Source of the DNA: Fasciolopsis buskii
Taxonomy: Eukaryota; Platyhelminthes; Trematoda; Plagiorchiida; Fasciolidae
Assembly: GCA_008360955.1 (NCBI GenBank)
Contig: LUCM01004142.1
Span: 48,271-112,270 of the forward strand
Reading direction: 5' to 3'
Length of the DNA: 64,000 bases
Shown piece by piece: positions 22,564 to 34,369 of the stretch. The first letter of the stretch is position 1. Every line of letters begins with the position of its first letter. The notes beneath the pieces were generated by a model that was not told the origin of the DNA, did not search any database, and worked only from the letters and a program-made list of their open reading frames with translations. The position numbers were made by a program, and so were the translations under genes.

Positions 22564-23440
22564 TCATATATGCGTCCTAACATTAACGAACAAAACTGAC
22601 CAATAGAAAAGAAGAAATATCTGACCAATCGCCTCAAGAGATTGACGTCTGATTGACACAAAATATTAGTAAACGAATTCATTGGGAATGAAAATAAATA
22701 AGCCCGTCATTTTTCTACTACTTTTTACATGAAATAGAGAGTTTTCTCATTTGATTTCACTTTGACAAAAACGGGAACTCAATTGCACATCAAATTCCAT
22801 TAAATGTCTTCGAAATGTTGGCTGGTGCCACAGTTTAGAGTTTCTGTGATAGCGGCACCAACCGCATCTTTGTAATTTGTTGAGCCATGATTTTTATTTT
22901 ATCTATCGCCTCGAATCTAGCTGGCAAAATAATAAAACCGAAAACTAGGAGGGAAAGTCAATAGAGATAAAATTTCAAAGTAGTGTACAGTGTACTATTC
23001 GCGGAGGTGTGGTGGGAAAGCCGGCCTCTTGCGTGGTTTGCAGAAAAGAAGGATGTCTCAAGAAAAACATCCAGTTTACTCAAATGGCCTGGGAGGAAAA
23101 CTGCATTTTGATGGTGACAGACTGATATTCCAGTCATATCTAATTTTGCCTTGTTGCTGCATGCTTCTAACTATCCCTGATAGTACATTACCGTTCTCTG
23201 CTATGTTGCTTGGAACCAAACATTTGAATTGCATGCCTCGAAACATATTGGCCTCCACTACATCACGGAGCTGTACGAGAGACTGTTAAGTGAGAAACAT
23301 GCAATAAGTGTATGATGCCTTTTATCTGGAACATTCGGAAAATACCAACATTTCGACAAATGAAATATGATGGGCACACTCACAGTCCACTGTGAAAATT
23401 CAAGCTCAAATGTCGTTTCCACTACTACAAATAAGGTAAT
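22564..23440 (-). CDS. Three-exon candidate, secreted or membrane protein
   Basis: Exon 23384-23424 (minus; acceptor ACCTTATTTGTAG, donor GGACT|GTGAGT) and exon 23080-23282 (acceptor GTTTCTCACTTAACAG, donor TTTGA|GTAAAC) join in phase 0. The larger exon includes SLVQLRDVVEANMFRGMQFK and DWNISLSPSKCSFPPRPF. The next acceptor, TTTGTGTCAATCAG at 22649, preceded by a TACTAAT branch-like motif, joins in phase and gives a hydrophobic tail (IGQIFLLFYWSVLFV) with a stop at 22564-22566. A second possibility is that exon 22497-22648 uses another frame and the perfect donor AAA|GTAAGT at 22496. Family unknown; a type I membrane or anchored protein is inferred. Confidence 0.4.
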
Positions 23441-24399
23441 AACCGGATCCGATCGTTGGTGGTAGAGGATCCCCAAATCGAGGAAACACGGAATTTTTGA
23501 CAACATTCACATTGAAGTGGGGTTTTACACCCCAAGCAACGGTCTGTATAGATTGACCGGCAGAACAAAGACTTTGGTGAAGCAGAATACGACGTCACGT
23601 TTTGGATGCATGCATCACAATTGGTTTTGGGCGCATGGGCAACCAGTGCCTATTTACTTTGCTACAGACCGGCTCTTGGTAATCTGTTGCCTACTGACAG
23701 TCGTATTTGACATGCTAATTTATTGAATTTATTTCCTTTTAAAATTTTGATCAAAATGGACCAATTAAAGCATATTTTTTGATCGAACATTAGGGGATGG
23801 TTTGTGTGCGTTGACTCCAACCAGGCGAATCTCTAATCTTGTCACATGATCAACGGTTGGTTCTGTTCACAAAGAACAAATCAAATTAACCTCAAAGTTC
23901 GTTGAATTAATTCTACAGCACAAATTGTTAACCCACACGCAGGTAATTATGCCATTTATGGGCCTAGCTTGTGCACATTTTTATAGATCTTCATGTAGTG
24001 AATTAATTGAGACAGGGTATAAATATAATAGGCCATCGGAGTTGTCTCCAAGTGGTTGGCTGTAATTTAACAGTGCGCTTTATATTTCCGTAGCGATACG
24101 CGGATTTAATGACAAAGTACGAATGAATCTGGATCCGCTTCGTGACCCTTTTCCGGGGTGTCTGTACCACAACATGGTGCAACATACATCGGCACATACA
24201 AAACACGAAAACATGTCATCTTTAGGCAAACCCACTGGAATTCTCTACTTCACCAAAACTATCACGTGATTCTCAGCACTAAAAATAAAGGCGCAGGTTA
24301 TCGCAGTAGAATGCTAGCTAGACCACTATATCTCCTTTTGTTTGCAGTGGAAAATGCTAGCATCCCAAAGCGTCAATGAATAGGCTTTTCGATTATTCC

Positions 24400-26430
24400 A
24401 AGGAGATATATAAAAATACTGGTGTTTCCATAATTCTTATGTCATATTTCAATACTGATGGCGCATGACTTTCATTGATCAAGGTGTCCAGGTGATGGCC
24501 AACCGAACTTCTAACTCTAAAGACTTCAGCTGAGAGCCGTCTGCTTCACGAAACTAGTGTTGATCGACGTATCGGTATGTATGTATATGTATATAGCACC
24601 GGAACACCTTAGACCCAAAATGACAAAGCTATGGTTTGTGTGGAATCCGTACCCAGAATTCCCTATTTAAGCAAAAACATGGTATGATGTAAACACCGTG
24701 AAAACTGGTAGTATCAACGATTTCGTAGCTCCGCAGCCACTGTTTTCTCACCGTAACATTAAGTAATGTGCTCGTCTTGACAGTTCTCATTTACAGTAGC
24801 GAAACACGACCGCCAAAGGCTGAGAAGGTTGTCACCACATCTACTCTCTAGCTCTTGCCTGGACTGGAGTCAATGTCTTGTTAATCACATTAGGATAAAG
24901 ACGACACTTCCCGAATCGATGATTTTCTTGCGCAATGATAAAATAATTGAGATCATATATTCAAAACGGATCCTCATTCTCGGCCCGCGAATGTGGCTAT
25001 AAAAAAATGCATTGCGGTAATCTTGTGGACATAATCATATAATCGGAGTGGCATAGGTTAGTTAAGCTTGTTTTAGTCCGGATGCCATTGGTAAAATCAT
25101 TTCACAACCAATATTTGCGTTGAACCTGTCATCCAGATCCGGTTCAATCATTTGTTGAAGTAATAATCATTGTTTGCATTTCAATCACTAAACGTACTTT
25201 AAAAAATAGATCCTCCTTCTCCGTTGATCAAAAAACCTACAGGAGGCTGAAGATGCCTGCTCTGTTCAGCAAAATACAACCCTTCACCTAGTAATAAGGC
25301 CCACCCGCGCACACCCGAATACCATTTGATTTCATCACCCAGGTCGCGTGTTGGAATCAATCAGTCGGACTATTAGTGATAAGATACGATGATTATGCAA
25401 AATTCAGTGATTACTGAATTAACTGAAGCGAGCATATATGGCAGTTTCATGAACCAATCCTTTTCCTGAGAATTGTCTCATCCAATTATTTTCATTGGCG
25501 ATCACAGTGTTGCACAAAATCTATTCTTGTTGAATTTTTAAATTTGAATTTTCAATAATAGAAAGAAAGTATACGTAAAGAATATTGTCCTGTGCACGCA
25601 AGTGAATAGTCTAGTACGTGCAAATCAGGGATCAAAGTAGTCTTGTACGTTTCACGAAAGGCAGACCAGTCGAGGAAAACTCAGTGGTTTGTAATTATCT
25701 TTCATCAATAATTACAGCTCTTTAACGGGTGATGGGTCAGTATGTGGTTTGTGTTTCCTGTTCCAAACATTCTATTACCACTAAGGCAAGAAATGGCATT
25801 TGAACGTTTTCATTCTTGTGATTCGCGAACAGAACGATGCAATCTGTTAAACTCAGGGATCCGAATGTGAACACGGGACAGTTTCCATCCCGGTTGAGAG
25901 CTAACATTTTCCTGTACCCATTCCATAAGATTTCTAAGGAACGGACGATTTGGCAATAGTGCTATCTATTCTGTCTTTGGAAAAGAAAACCTCTAAATCA
26001 TCCAAATTTGGGAAAGATACGCCTAACCATCTATCAAACATTTAATCGATTTTAATGCATTTCGTTTCCAAAAAACTGTTCACAGACAAAATTTGAAGCC
26101 TCGTGAAAATCAGTTTGGCTTTCAAATTATCGGGACACCTCTAGTTATTTTGTTTTCGCTGCGACACTGCATTCTGTTTAGGTGAGACATTATACGAGAA
26201 ACGCAGAAGAAATGCAGTTGGTTTATTTTAACGTCTGCTCTTTCTCTGTTCCATTCAAACGGTCAATTTACTCGAAACTCAAGTATAACAAGGCCGTAAT
26301 GATTTTTCCTTGTGGGATTAAGTTTTCCATTATTGGGCGCAGCGAATTATTGCATTATTTTTTCTTATCAAAATGACTCTACTATTTGATGATTGGGAAA
26401 CATTTTTTGCCTGGTAATTCGCTTTCTGCT
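24400..26430. other. No supported gene (about 2 kb)
   Basis: Contains a small degenerate GTAT/GTATAT tract at about 24575-24595 and otherwise unremarkable AT-rich sequence. No ORF with convincing splice signals. Confidence 0.4.
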
Positions 26431-26439
26431 GTTTTGTAG

Positions 26440-26742
26440 AAACTCCCCAATTACATGTCGCGCATTGCTGCTTGGCGCGATCGTTTCACACCTGATAAAC
26501 GCGGCATGGTCACTGAATCCCTTATCTCGGCTACACTTGGCCCAATTGATTCCCGTAAAGTTAATTCACGCACCATGCATAATTTATCATTTCACGTTGA
26601 GATACTTGGTGTATCAGACATAATAACTATCCAGTATCAAATACGTGGTCACATGTTTACAAACTTGAATTTCTTTCACGTGACTGCCAGTGCGAAGGTT
26701 TACTTGAACGTAGCCAGCCTGTATGATTTCATTGCAAAATAA
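26440..26742 (+). CDS. Candidate terminal exon with poly(A) signal
   Basis: A strong acceptor (CTTTCTGCTGTTTTGTAG) precedes 26440, and the frame is open from the first base for 100 codons to TAA 26740-26742, which overlaps an AATAAA (26738-26743). The first half is rich and balanced in composition (SRIAAWRDRFTPDKRGMVTE, then SLISATLGPIDSRKVNS). The second half is beta-like and hydrophobic. The family is not recognised. If the signal is used, the mRNA would end within about 30 nt of the stop, which is short but seen in compact flatworm genes. Confidence 0.45.
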   Translation, partial: KLPNYMSRIAAWRDRFTPDKRGMVTESLISATLGPIDSRKVNSRTMHNLSFHVEILGVSDIITIQYQIRGHMFTNLNFFHVTASAKVYLNVASLYDFIAK

Positions 26743-27798
26743 ATGTACTCCTCTAAGGCGATCACGATAAAAAAATTGCTGTTTTTCTGTTTTACAAGTG
26801 AGAATTAATCTCTAGCTGAAAAATCATCCTAGACATACTTGTTTATTCCCAGCTTCACATTTTACACGGCAGTTAATTTTCTTCCGCTTTCAAAACAAGG
26901 AAATATCCTTGAGTCTTTTTTTTCTTTGACGGCTTATCAGTTCCACAACATCACTCCGACACATAACTCCGTTCATCCGGTCCACTTTATCAAACTCACC
27001 ATTGATTTCCGTTAGCTCTTACCCGTGGCACATATGGTCCTACGCGTCTAAGCTTTAAACATAGACTTTCCGGTTAGCAGATGCATTTGTGTCACTACTA
27101 CGCATGCAGCTTTCATCGAGTCTAATTAAAATTGAAAATTAGATTTGTCCGCTGATGGCGGACAGTGCGTGATAGCTTGTACGCCTCAAATAGAAAACAT
27201 TCCGTCTAGCCTAGCAACACCAGTTCCAAGCACTGCTTACAAGCACCCGTGGTATGTGTACGAATTGAGATGCTATTTTTAACTGAACGTCTAAAAAGGA
27301 CGGTTCGATGTATACATGATGATTCCCAAGCCACTCGTGTACTGCAAACTCGCCGTTAGTCCAACACTGTAGGCCGTGGAAGCTTAGTGTATGGGTGCTC
27401 CATGTTTGAATGCTGACAGTTGCCAGATTCGAAGTAAAATCCCTTTCGGAAAGCGTTATTTGTTCTGTAGTGCATGGATGGGAATTAATTGTGGTTGAAC
27501 GAAAAGGAATGCAAAAAATGGTGCAGTTCAGGATAACCTAAGAAATGAAACTAATCTAATACACTAGGGCACTTCCATGAATAAGCAACTTTACCCACAT
27601 TCACGTTTTGTCAATTTAACAACCGTTGCCTTCACTGGGAAGTGTCTTTTAATTGCGAATCAGAATGCATTTTCTTTTCCCGTGACCGGGCTGCACATTA
27701 GAGCCTTGGTCATTTTATTTACGCAATGGTTTTTTGTCATTGTTCAATGATGTATAAAAGCTAATATGTTCCGCTGTCCAGAATCTGTATTCTTGCAG

Positions 27799-28057
27799 GA
27801 AACATTCGAAGTGGCATGTATATGTTTGTGCACACCAAATTGCTCCACCCTTCCCGGGCCACGGATTGGCTCAAATCACTGACCATGTAATGCATATTTC
27901 TGGAAACCCATTAGGACAAGGTACATTAATTTTCAAACAAAACGATGAAGAACTGGATGACCGGAAATATCTTAACATTGCACGGATGAGTGATATATTC
28001 GCTTCACAATACATCAATGGATTCGTCGGAAACAAAAATCTATTCTCATCCATGTAA
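27799..28057 (+). CDS. Candidate terminal exon, pentraxin/LamG-like
   Basis: The acceptor TGTATTCTTGCAG precedes 27799 and the frame runs to TAA 28055-28057. It contains KHSKWHVYVCAHQ, then GNPLGQGTLIFKQNDEELDD and NIARMSDIFASQYI. The order 'W-x-V-x-V ... G-x-L-x-x-x-Q ... I/M-S-D' is that of pentraxin/LamG-type beta-sandwich domains (compare the GTLVLGQEQD region of pentraxins). This is a fold-level impression. An extracellular role is inferred. Confidence 0.4.
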
Positions 28058-28059
28058 TA

Positions 28060-29645
28060 CAAGATGAATTCGAAGGGTAGTAAAAAAATTCCCGAATATA
28101 GGACCTAACTTCTTTTTTATTCATACAAATTTACAGAGGTATGAACCGTACTGAGGAGCAGGTAGCGTAATAGCTAAGTGTAACTTCGTAAGATATCAGA
28201 TGACGAAAATTCTTATTATTATGCGGGTCAAGCATGTGCTTACCTGATTACTCGGAAAGTTCTATGCCGCGTCTATTATGTGCGTCAAATTTTGTCGCTA
28301 TGGACTGAAACATTGACATTATCTTCTTCACATATCAATCAGTGATGGTTTTCCTTGAAATATTGAGTGATAAAGTTCTTTCTCGTTTCCTTGAGTATAT
28401 TTGACGCTGGGTTCAAGGTATGTTTGTAATTTACACGGATTCCAATCTGTATTCTGTACTTTTCAGGCAAAGTACATGTTGTTCTTATATTCCATCACAT
28501 CGAGCTTTGTATAAATGAATTCATTCTTTTCGACTTTCGTGAATGAAAGGGCCCAATTCGAAAAGCTGAAAAGCCTAATCCCAAATAAATCCATAAATTG
28601 AAATAAACACGTTTGCTGGACAAATGATCAAAATCCTGACATCCCGGGAAGGAATTTCGAAACTCGTATTTTGTCCATTCCATTCGTCCCTTCCGTTTAC
28701 ACTCACATTGTGTGGAAGTTGCTTCCAACTAACCGCGATCTCATGCTTAGCTAATCACATCTTCATTCTGCGGTGGAAAGCCAGATGAAAACGGACACCA
28801 TCCGGTACCTCATCAGAAAGATGAAGAACAGTATCTGGGGTGTAGGTGATGGGTTTGATCGTTCGCAAAACGTGCAGCCGCATTTCATGAACACCAATAA
28901 ATCAATTAGACGATTCGGGTGGACTTTTTTATTCCTCCAAAATGAACAATCTGTTTTCTGGCAAAATTTCAGGTCTATTATTTTACTGTTTGATTTTACC
29001 AGGCAATCAATCCTACTTATAAATATACTTTGTCATAGTGACAATTTCTCGAGGCTTGCTTTTAGTTTGAACGCATGTAGTGTAGTCGACATAGTTGCAA
29101 ATTTGAACAGAAATTAGGCAGCCAGTTTGCATTTGGGAGATTCTTTCCCGATTTTGTCTGTTCTATCTCCACACCTGGGGTTGCACTACCTGGGTTTGTT
29201 AATCAGCTGTCCGTATTAGATTCCGTTCAACCATCGTCAAAACGTTCACGTTTTTGGATTCAGCGATGTCTCAACCTCAGACGTTTGAGTCGCATTATAC
29301 GGTGACCAGAATTGACATCGGTTTGTCAGATCGCATGCCCCTCTAACATGCATTGTTAAGATTGATTTAGGGTTTGTAAAAAAATTTCATGTTCTTATTT
29401 GCATTGCAAGTGAACTGGAGTGTACCTATCTTGAACCGTGTTAGTTCCCCAATTATTTACCTCCGAGTTTTGTTAAATGCTCATGCGAATTTTACAAGTG
29501 ATTTTGAAAGAACCATGTTTATGGACGGTCGAGCCGTTGAAATTATGTTTTGTTGATTCGACTGATGCAGCCACAGTTCCAATCTTGATAACGTAAAAAC
29601 CGGTTCAATCGATTTAAGTATTTACGGCATTCCAATTGCTAAGCT
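28060..29645. other. Weak ORFs only (about 1.6 kb)
   Basis: Minus-strand 28495-28728 encodes CECKRKGRMEWTKYEF and a hydrophobic segment, and plus-strand 28773-28960 is also open. Neither has clear splice boundaries and they conflict in strand. Nothing else was seen. Confidence 0.25.
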
Positions 29646-29648
29646 TAC

Positions 29649-29842
29649 ACGGACATGTCAATTGAAAAGGGCACATTCCACAGATTTCCATTTCAATTTC
29701 CTTCTTGCCAGATATCAATTCTAGCTGTGATTGTGGCGGATTTTTTGCCTTCATCGAATGTTTGATGCACAAATTCAAATTACATTTTGCATGAGTTTTG
29801 TTAAATGACCAGTTGGTTTCGTTGGATGTTTGGAGGAAATTA
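29649..29842 (-). CDS. Candidate Cys-rich extracellular exon
   Basis: Minus-strand block with donor CCGT|GTAAGC and a weaker acceptor (TTTGTGAG). The frame shows NETNWSFNKTHAKC (two N-glycosylation sequons), CNLNLCIKH and a dense end EICGMCPFQLTCPC: seven cysteines in 64 codons. This looks like part of a secreted or ectodomain protein. No named domain is recognised. Confidence 0.4.
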
Positions 29843-30271
29843 CTCACAAATCGGTACATGTTTTATGAACCAATAAGGATCAGTAGTATTTCCGTAGAAG
29901 TTGTTCTTTCATTGATTTTTGCAAGGTGCTTATGGCTGTTTTTGACCGAAAAAAATTAACTATGGTGAAAACCGAAAGGAAAACTTTGAAAATGTTGGCT
30001 AACCACACACGCCTGGTGGTTAACGGGCAAATTGTGTATAGGCATATTTTGCATCCAAAAATTTCTGAATGAATTCAATTACGCAAAGAGACTGATAAGC
30101 GGTGTCGGCAGATGTGGTTTGAAAACAAGAAGACCGAATAATTAATTGTATCATCTTGTTACTCGAGTGGATGACGAATCTCCCGGTCTATTCCATTCAC
30201 GAATTCTGTCTTCCTACTGGAATGGCGACTTCCGAGGTGAGCTAACCGGTAAAACCCAGTTTCAGTGGCTT

Positions 30272-30290
30272 TGTGTGTGTGTGTGTGTAT
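30272..30290. repeat. GT microsatellite
   Basis: An uninterrupted run of TG dinucleotides of about 17-18 bases, too short to be of further note. Confidence 0.8.
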
Positions 30291-31339
30291 TGTACAACAT
30301 CAAATTGCACCCGCATTCGTGAAAAGTATTCTTTGAAATGAGCGGATTTATTCACGAGTCCATCTTGGAAAAGCCGCTTGCGATTCAAATGCCAATGGCT
30401 TATCTGTTTAAATAAACAAATTTTTGTCTCTGTAAAACGAGACCCGGAATAGAAAAGCGTGAACAAAGTAGTTAGGCTCAAATTGGTTTTCTCGAGCACT
30501 CAAATATGTTCACCTGCACATTAGGGAAACCCCGAGATGCTTCGTTGATGGAGCTGTTTGAAAATCACTCGTATTCACCGATAAAGCTTTTCGGTAAAGC
30601 ACAGTCGCATTGCACTAGAGAAAACGAAGTCACGTGTAAATTGATATCAAATTATTGTAAAATATAATATCATTGGACGGTTTGTCTATGCATTATAATT
30701 GAAGTGGTACGGGATATGATGGTAAGAAAAAGCATTCAGCATTTACCTAGAGATCAATAACCGACTGCAATCGTTATTTAGTGAAAGTAGAAAGTTCAAA
30801 CAAAATTCTTAGAGCGCGTAATGGTTGATAATGATATGCCGATTCATGTTGCGCCGATTGTCATTCCGTTAAAATTATTGTCATAATATACTCATATATA
30901 GAATGCTTCAGTTTAGTTTCAACCAAAACAGCAAACAGTCCCGCACGTGTACATAGCCAAGCAACCAATAGTTAACTGATATTTATTGTAAGAGGCTTCC
31001 AAGTCGGGCAAAAATTCAGTCCACTGAGATGATTCAATTCCCGGTGGTGCATCGGCTAATCACTGCAGCCGCTAAAGACGTAAACTCCGAAGAGAGCTGA
31101 GGGTGTTGGCTAATTCATTTGACTGGATCAATACTCCTTACCGGTAACAAGATTTTGGGTTGTTTATTCTCTGTTTAATTTTGCATGACGTTGCTTTCAG
31201 TTCTTCGATTTCAGCATGTTTCAGTGCGCATATCGGCTAATTGGTTCCTTGGACTGCCCGTATTGCAAAGGTTTCCTCATGCAGAGGTTTGGTTTATTTT
31301 AAACTTTCCCTCATTGCACGTTGACATTGGAATCTTTCA

Positions 31340-31475
31340 TGAACTGGCGGTGGTCAAAAGAATAAAGTTATGGCGTTTAGGTGTAAAGGTCTTGGGCTCG
31401 AATCTTCCCACTGCCGGTCAACTTTCCCACTTGGCACCCCTCTACTGGCTGCGGACTTCTTGAAAACTGATGCAC
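31340..31475 (+). mobile_element. tRNA-derived SINE, family S3
   Basis: A B box (GGGCTCGAATC, about 31390-31400) lies downstream of an A-box-like TGGTCAAAAGAATAAAG. The following segment, CCCACTGCCGGTCAACTTTC then CCACTTGGC, matches the reverse complement of 31640-31780. No hammerhead is found in this family. Confidence 0.6.
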
Positions 31476-31639
31476 ATTGTGGTTTCATTAATAAAAAGAA
31501 AGCAAAGGATAAAAGTTAAAAAACAAAAGCTCGGAATTCCCGTGGAGATTCAAAATCGAGCAAAATAACATTTCGGTTTTGTTTTAGATAAATTTTGTCT
31601 TTTACCTCTTATTTCCTTTATTATTGAAATGAGAATGTA

Positions 31640-31780
31640 CATCTATTTTCAAAAAGGGAGCCGCGCAAGGCTACCAAGTGGGGCAGTTGTCCAGCGGTGG
31701 GAGGACTTGGATCCGTGAACTGCACGACCAAATGCCACGTCCTTATCTGTTTGGCCACTATCGATCGGGGAAAGCAGAAA
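31640..31780 (-). mobile_element. tRNA-derived SINE, family S3, inverted copy
   Basis: On the minus strand: A box AGTGGCCAAACAGATAAGG, a B-box remnant, CTCCCACCGCTGG, then CAACTGCCCCACTTGG. It forms an inverted pair with 31340-31475, about 165 nt apart, differing at many positions, so the two are old copies. Confidence 0.6.
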
Positions 31781-31893
31781 AAACTTTCCGTAAATTGACT
31801 GTCCAGTGTCCAATGCAATTTTACAGCGCCTTGCTTAACTTATTTCAGTGTTGCCATGCGACGCATTCTGTATGAGTTGAAAGATGTTGTCAC

Positions 31894-32107
31894 CTTGAAA
31901 AGTAATTTGAAGAAGCGAAATATAAGCCAAACTTCCCTCACTATCAGACTGGGGTTGACAACAAGAAATCCCCAAAACAAGTATTGCTTGACCCAGACTT
32001 CCACAAACCTCTATGGATTCTAGGGAAACGGTTTTCATTTGGCCATTGAGCAACAATTTTATACCGTGCGAGTGCAGTCCATCAAAATAGATGAAAGCCA
32101 TTTTTTT
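31894..32107 (-). CDS. Candidate LamG-like domain exon
   Basis: Acceptor TTACTGATTAG and donor TTCAAG|GTGACA bound a 214-nt exon. It encodes KKMAFIYFDG, then GIKLLLNGQMKTVSLESIE, GQAILVLG and SEGSLAYISLLQITF. This follows the LamG/concanavalin-like order (W-H-x-x-x-x-Y-D-G ... I-x-L-x-x-N-G ... G-x-L-x-L-G ... G-x-I-x-x-I), with the usual Trp expected at the end of the preceding exon. It is probably an extracellular adhesion-type protein; no partner exon was identified. Confidence 0.5.
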
Positions 32108-32206
32108 CTAATCAGTAATGAGTTGTGCATAAAACGTTCGCATATATTTCACACTTTCGCGAAGAGCGAATTTTGAATTATTAATAATTAGATCTAGTCT
32201 ATACAG

Positions 32207-32424
32207 ATAAGAACGCGTGGGAAGAATGGGGTCACATGGCAATTGAAATGAATCTCGTCAAACCTGCGTTGTTCCTGAATTCCGGGGGCAGAAAGCAACT
32301 GAGCGTGTACATGGTACGCATCAATGTTGGCCAGACCAATTGCCACATAACAATGCATTATCCAGAGTTCAACGTTGAGTTTGCAACCTCTTGTACTCTT
32401 CAACAGATTACCTCGTATAGCTGA
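32207..32424 (+). CDS. Candidate exon, unknown beta-rich domain
   Basis: The acceptor CTAGTCTATACAG is followed by an open frame: KNAWEEWGHMAIEMNLVKP, ALFLNSGGRKQLSVYMVRIN, then TNCHITMHYPEFNVEF, to the stop at 32422-32424. Alternating hydrophobic residues suggest beta strands, possibly the second half of a CUB-like domain, but the signature cysteines do not fit well. An internal donor before the stop is possible. Confidence 0.4.
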
Positions 32425-33038
32425 GGTCCAAATTGTCTATCGTTAGATGCCTACTTTCACAGTTTCTTTTTTATCAGCAATGAGAATTGATGATAATTTT
32501 CACTCATCGCCATAGTTGAACGGGTCGCTCTAATCTTAGGAGTGAATTTCAGTGGTTTTTAATGGGTATACGCTTTAACAAATTTGTTGGCATCAGAGTT
32601 CTAGCTGATGACTGAAATTCCAACGTGACCTTCAGATATCTGACCCACCAAAATCAATGTCCAAACCCCGATGCAGTTGCCCTTTCTAAAAACTGATTAA
32701 ATAGCTAAAGTACATTAGGCGACGGTGGGGAATGTTCCCAAATATTTCTGGTCGCGTTCTTTCAAGCTAGCTAGAATCATTTGAGTTCAACTGCATTAAA
32801 TATTGGTAGATCTCAGGACAAACTGAAGTGCTGTCAAATCCCTCGAGTGTGGATTCGTATTTCAACAGAGCTCTCGATGGCAAAGTCTCGGACCATCTTG
32901 CGACCTGTCCCATTTCATTTCGCGGCATAGAGCTTTGACGTGATTAGGCATACATTAAAATAACAAACAATTAGCCTTTAAAAACAATTTTAATAAGGCC
33001 CTCCTGATGTCACTAATTTTGGGCTAAGGGTAATACCT
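32425..33038. other. No feature seen
   Basis: About 600 nt of AT-rich sequence between oppositely oriented candidate exons. Confidence 0.4.
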
Positions 33039-34362
33039 TTAAAGGGTTAGTTCTCGGAGCAACAGGTTTATCAAATCGAGATAGTCAACACGTGTAATGC
33101 AATCAGATGGACTGATTTTGTCGCCTTGTCTGTCATGGTGGAACCTTTGGGCTCGTTTTCGGCACGCTTTTATTAATATGCAACCGTAAATGTATACTAG
33201 GCTCATGTTTGGAGGATGGTGTAACCGTGCTTGTAAGACAAAAGATAGCCAATTTTTGCGCTCCATCGTATAAGTATGTTCTACATGTTGGTTTCACTAT
33301 TTTCTAAGCCAAGATTTTTTAACCCTGTGGCCATCTTCGGGAATGATCAAAAATTTTTGGTTTTGCTAAACAAACAAAGTACAAGATAATAGTTTCGTAA
33401 CATCCCACGACCGGGTTCAAACACGGGTTACAGCCAATTAAACTGAATATGGAATACCCCGAAGGCGCACGCAAAATTGCTAATCCAAGTGAATTTCACA
33501 TTTTTTTCAGGACGAGTATCATGTAACTCGGCAATGTTAAGACCTGGTGACAAGAAAACCCATCTCGTATTTTTTCGGACTTAAATTCTAAAGTTCTCTA
33601 TAAAGTTTTCTGTTTTGCTTAAACGCTATGAACGGTTAATGGGAATTACACAGTTTGCGAGACCTAATCTTGAACGCGGCTTCCCAAATAAAGTGAAACT
33701 TTGCGGGCTTCAATACACCCGACTTTACTTAGTGTGCGTATTTCAACTTGTATGGATGTATTAGCTGCTTAAAAAATAACAATCAGTCACCGTCCAATTC
33801 TTAAAGTGCAAAATACAAGTTTACCTTTGATCAGTTATAAGGAATTTTGATTGGCATGAAAACCGAAGGAATTCTGTGATAAATTGTCATTCAACCGTTG
33901 TGTGAAGCCTTAGAATCATGGCGCAATGTGACATTTTGTCCTTCCATGGATGAATGCTTTGGAATAATCAAGTCACCGGCTTTCGTCTGTTTCATCGATA
34001 CAGGGACCTTGTATGGATGGAAAAAGCGAGAGATATGTGAAACTCAAGGTGTGACCCGTTGTTCGCCTGAATAGCCTCCATGTGTTTCCCATACCACATG
34101 CTCAAAATCATCTAGACACCCATGCAACCACACACACATTGCCGAGACTGGGTGGTATTGAATTATCCTCACTTTCTATTAGGTTTCGAAACTCTCCACT
34201 AATATCGGCATGGCTGGAAGATTGGAAATTTTGGTTATCTGCACTTGCGGTTCCGATGAAACGGTCTGCACGTGAGTTAAAGTGTTCTTTTACATTTCTG
34301 TCGGGTTGCTGCCCATCGTTCGCAAGTGGAAGGAGAATGATGGGAGTGAGCAAACAAAACAT
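33039..34362 (-). CDS. Two-exon candidate secreted protein
   Basis: First exon: ATG at 34362 opens MFCLLTPIILLPLA, a plausible signal peptide, followed by a polar segment (NDGQQPDRNVKEHFNSRADR ... FRNLIESEDNSIPPSLGN) reaching a GT-rich donor region near 34125-34137. Second exon 33039-33229: acceptor CTTTTGTCTTACAAG, then RKRAQRFHHDRQGDKISP and a C-terminal VDYLDLINLLLRELTL to the stop. The run of overlapping GT donors allows a phase-matched join, but which one is used is uncertain, and the pairing of the two exons is inferred from strand, spacing and phase. Dibasic/tribasic sites would suit a processed precursor. Function unknown. Confidence 0.35.
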
Positions 34363-34369
34363 AATAAAC

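Noticed and set aside
24003..24379. Opposing ORFs near 24.1 kb
   Set aside because: Both are protein-like but overlap head to head, and neither has a complete set of splice signals.
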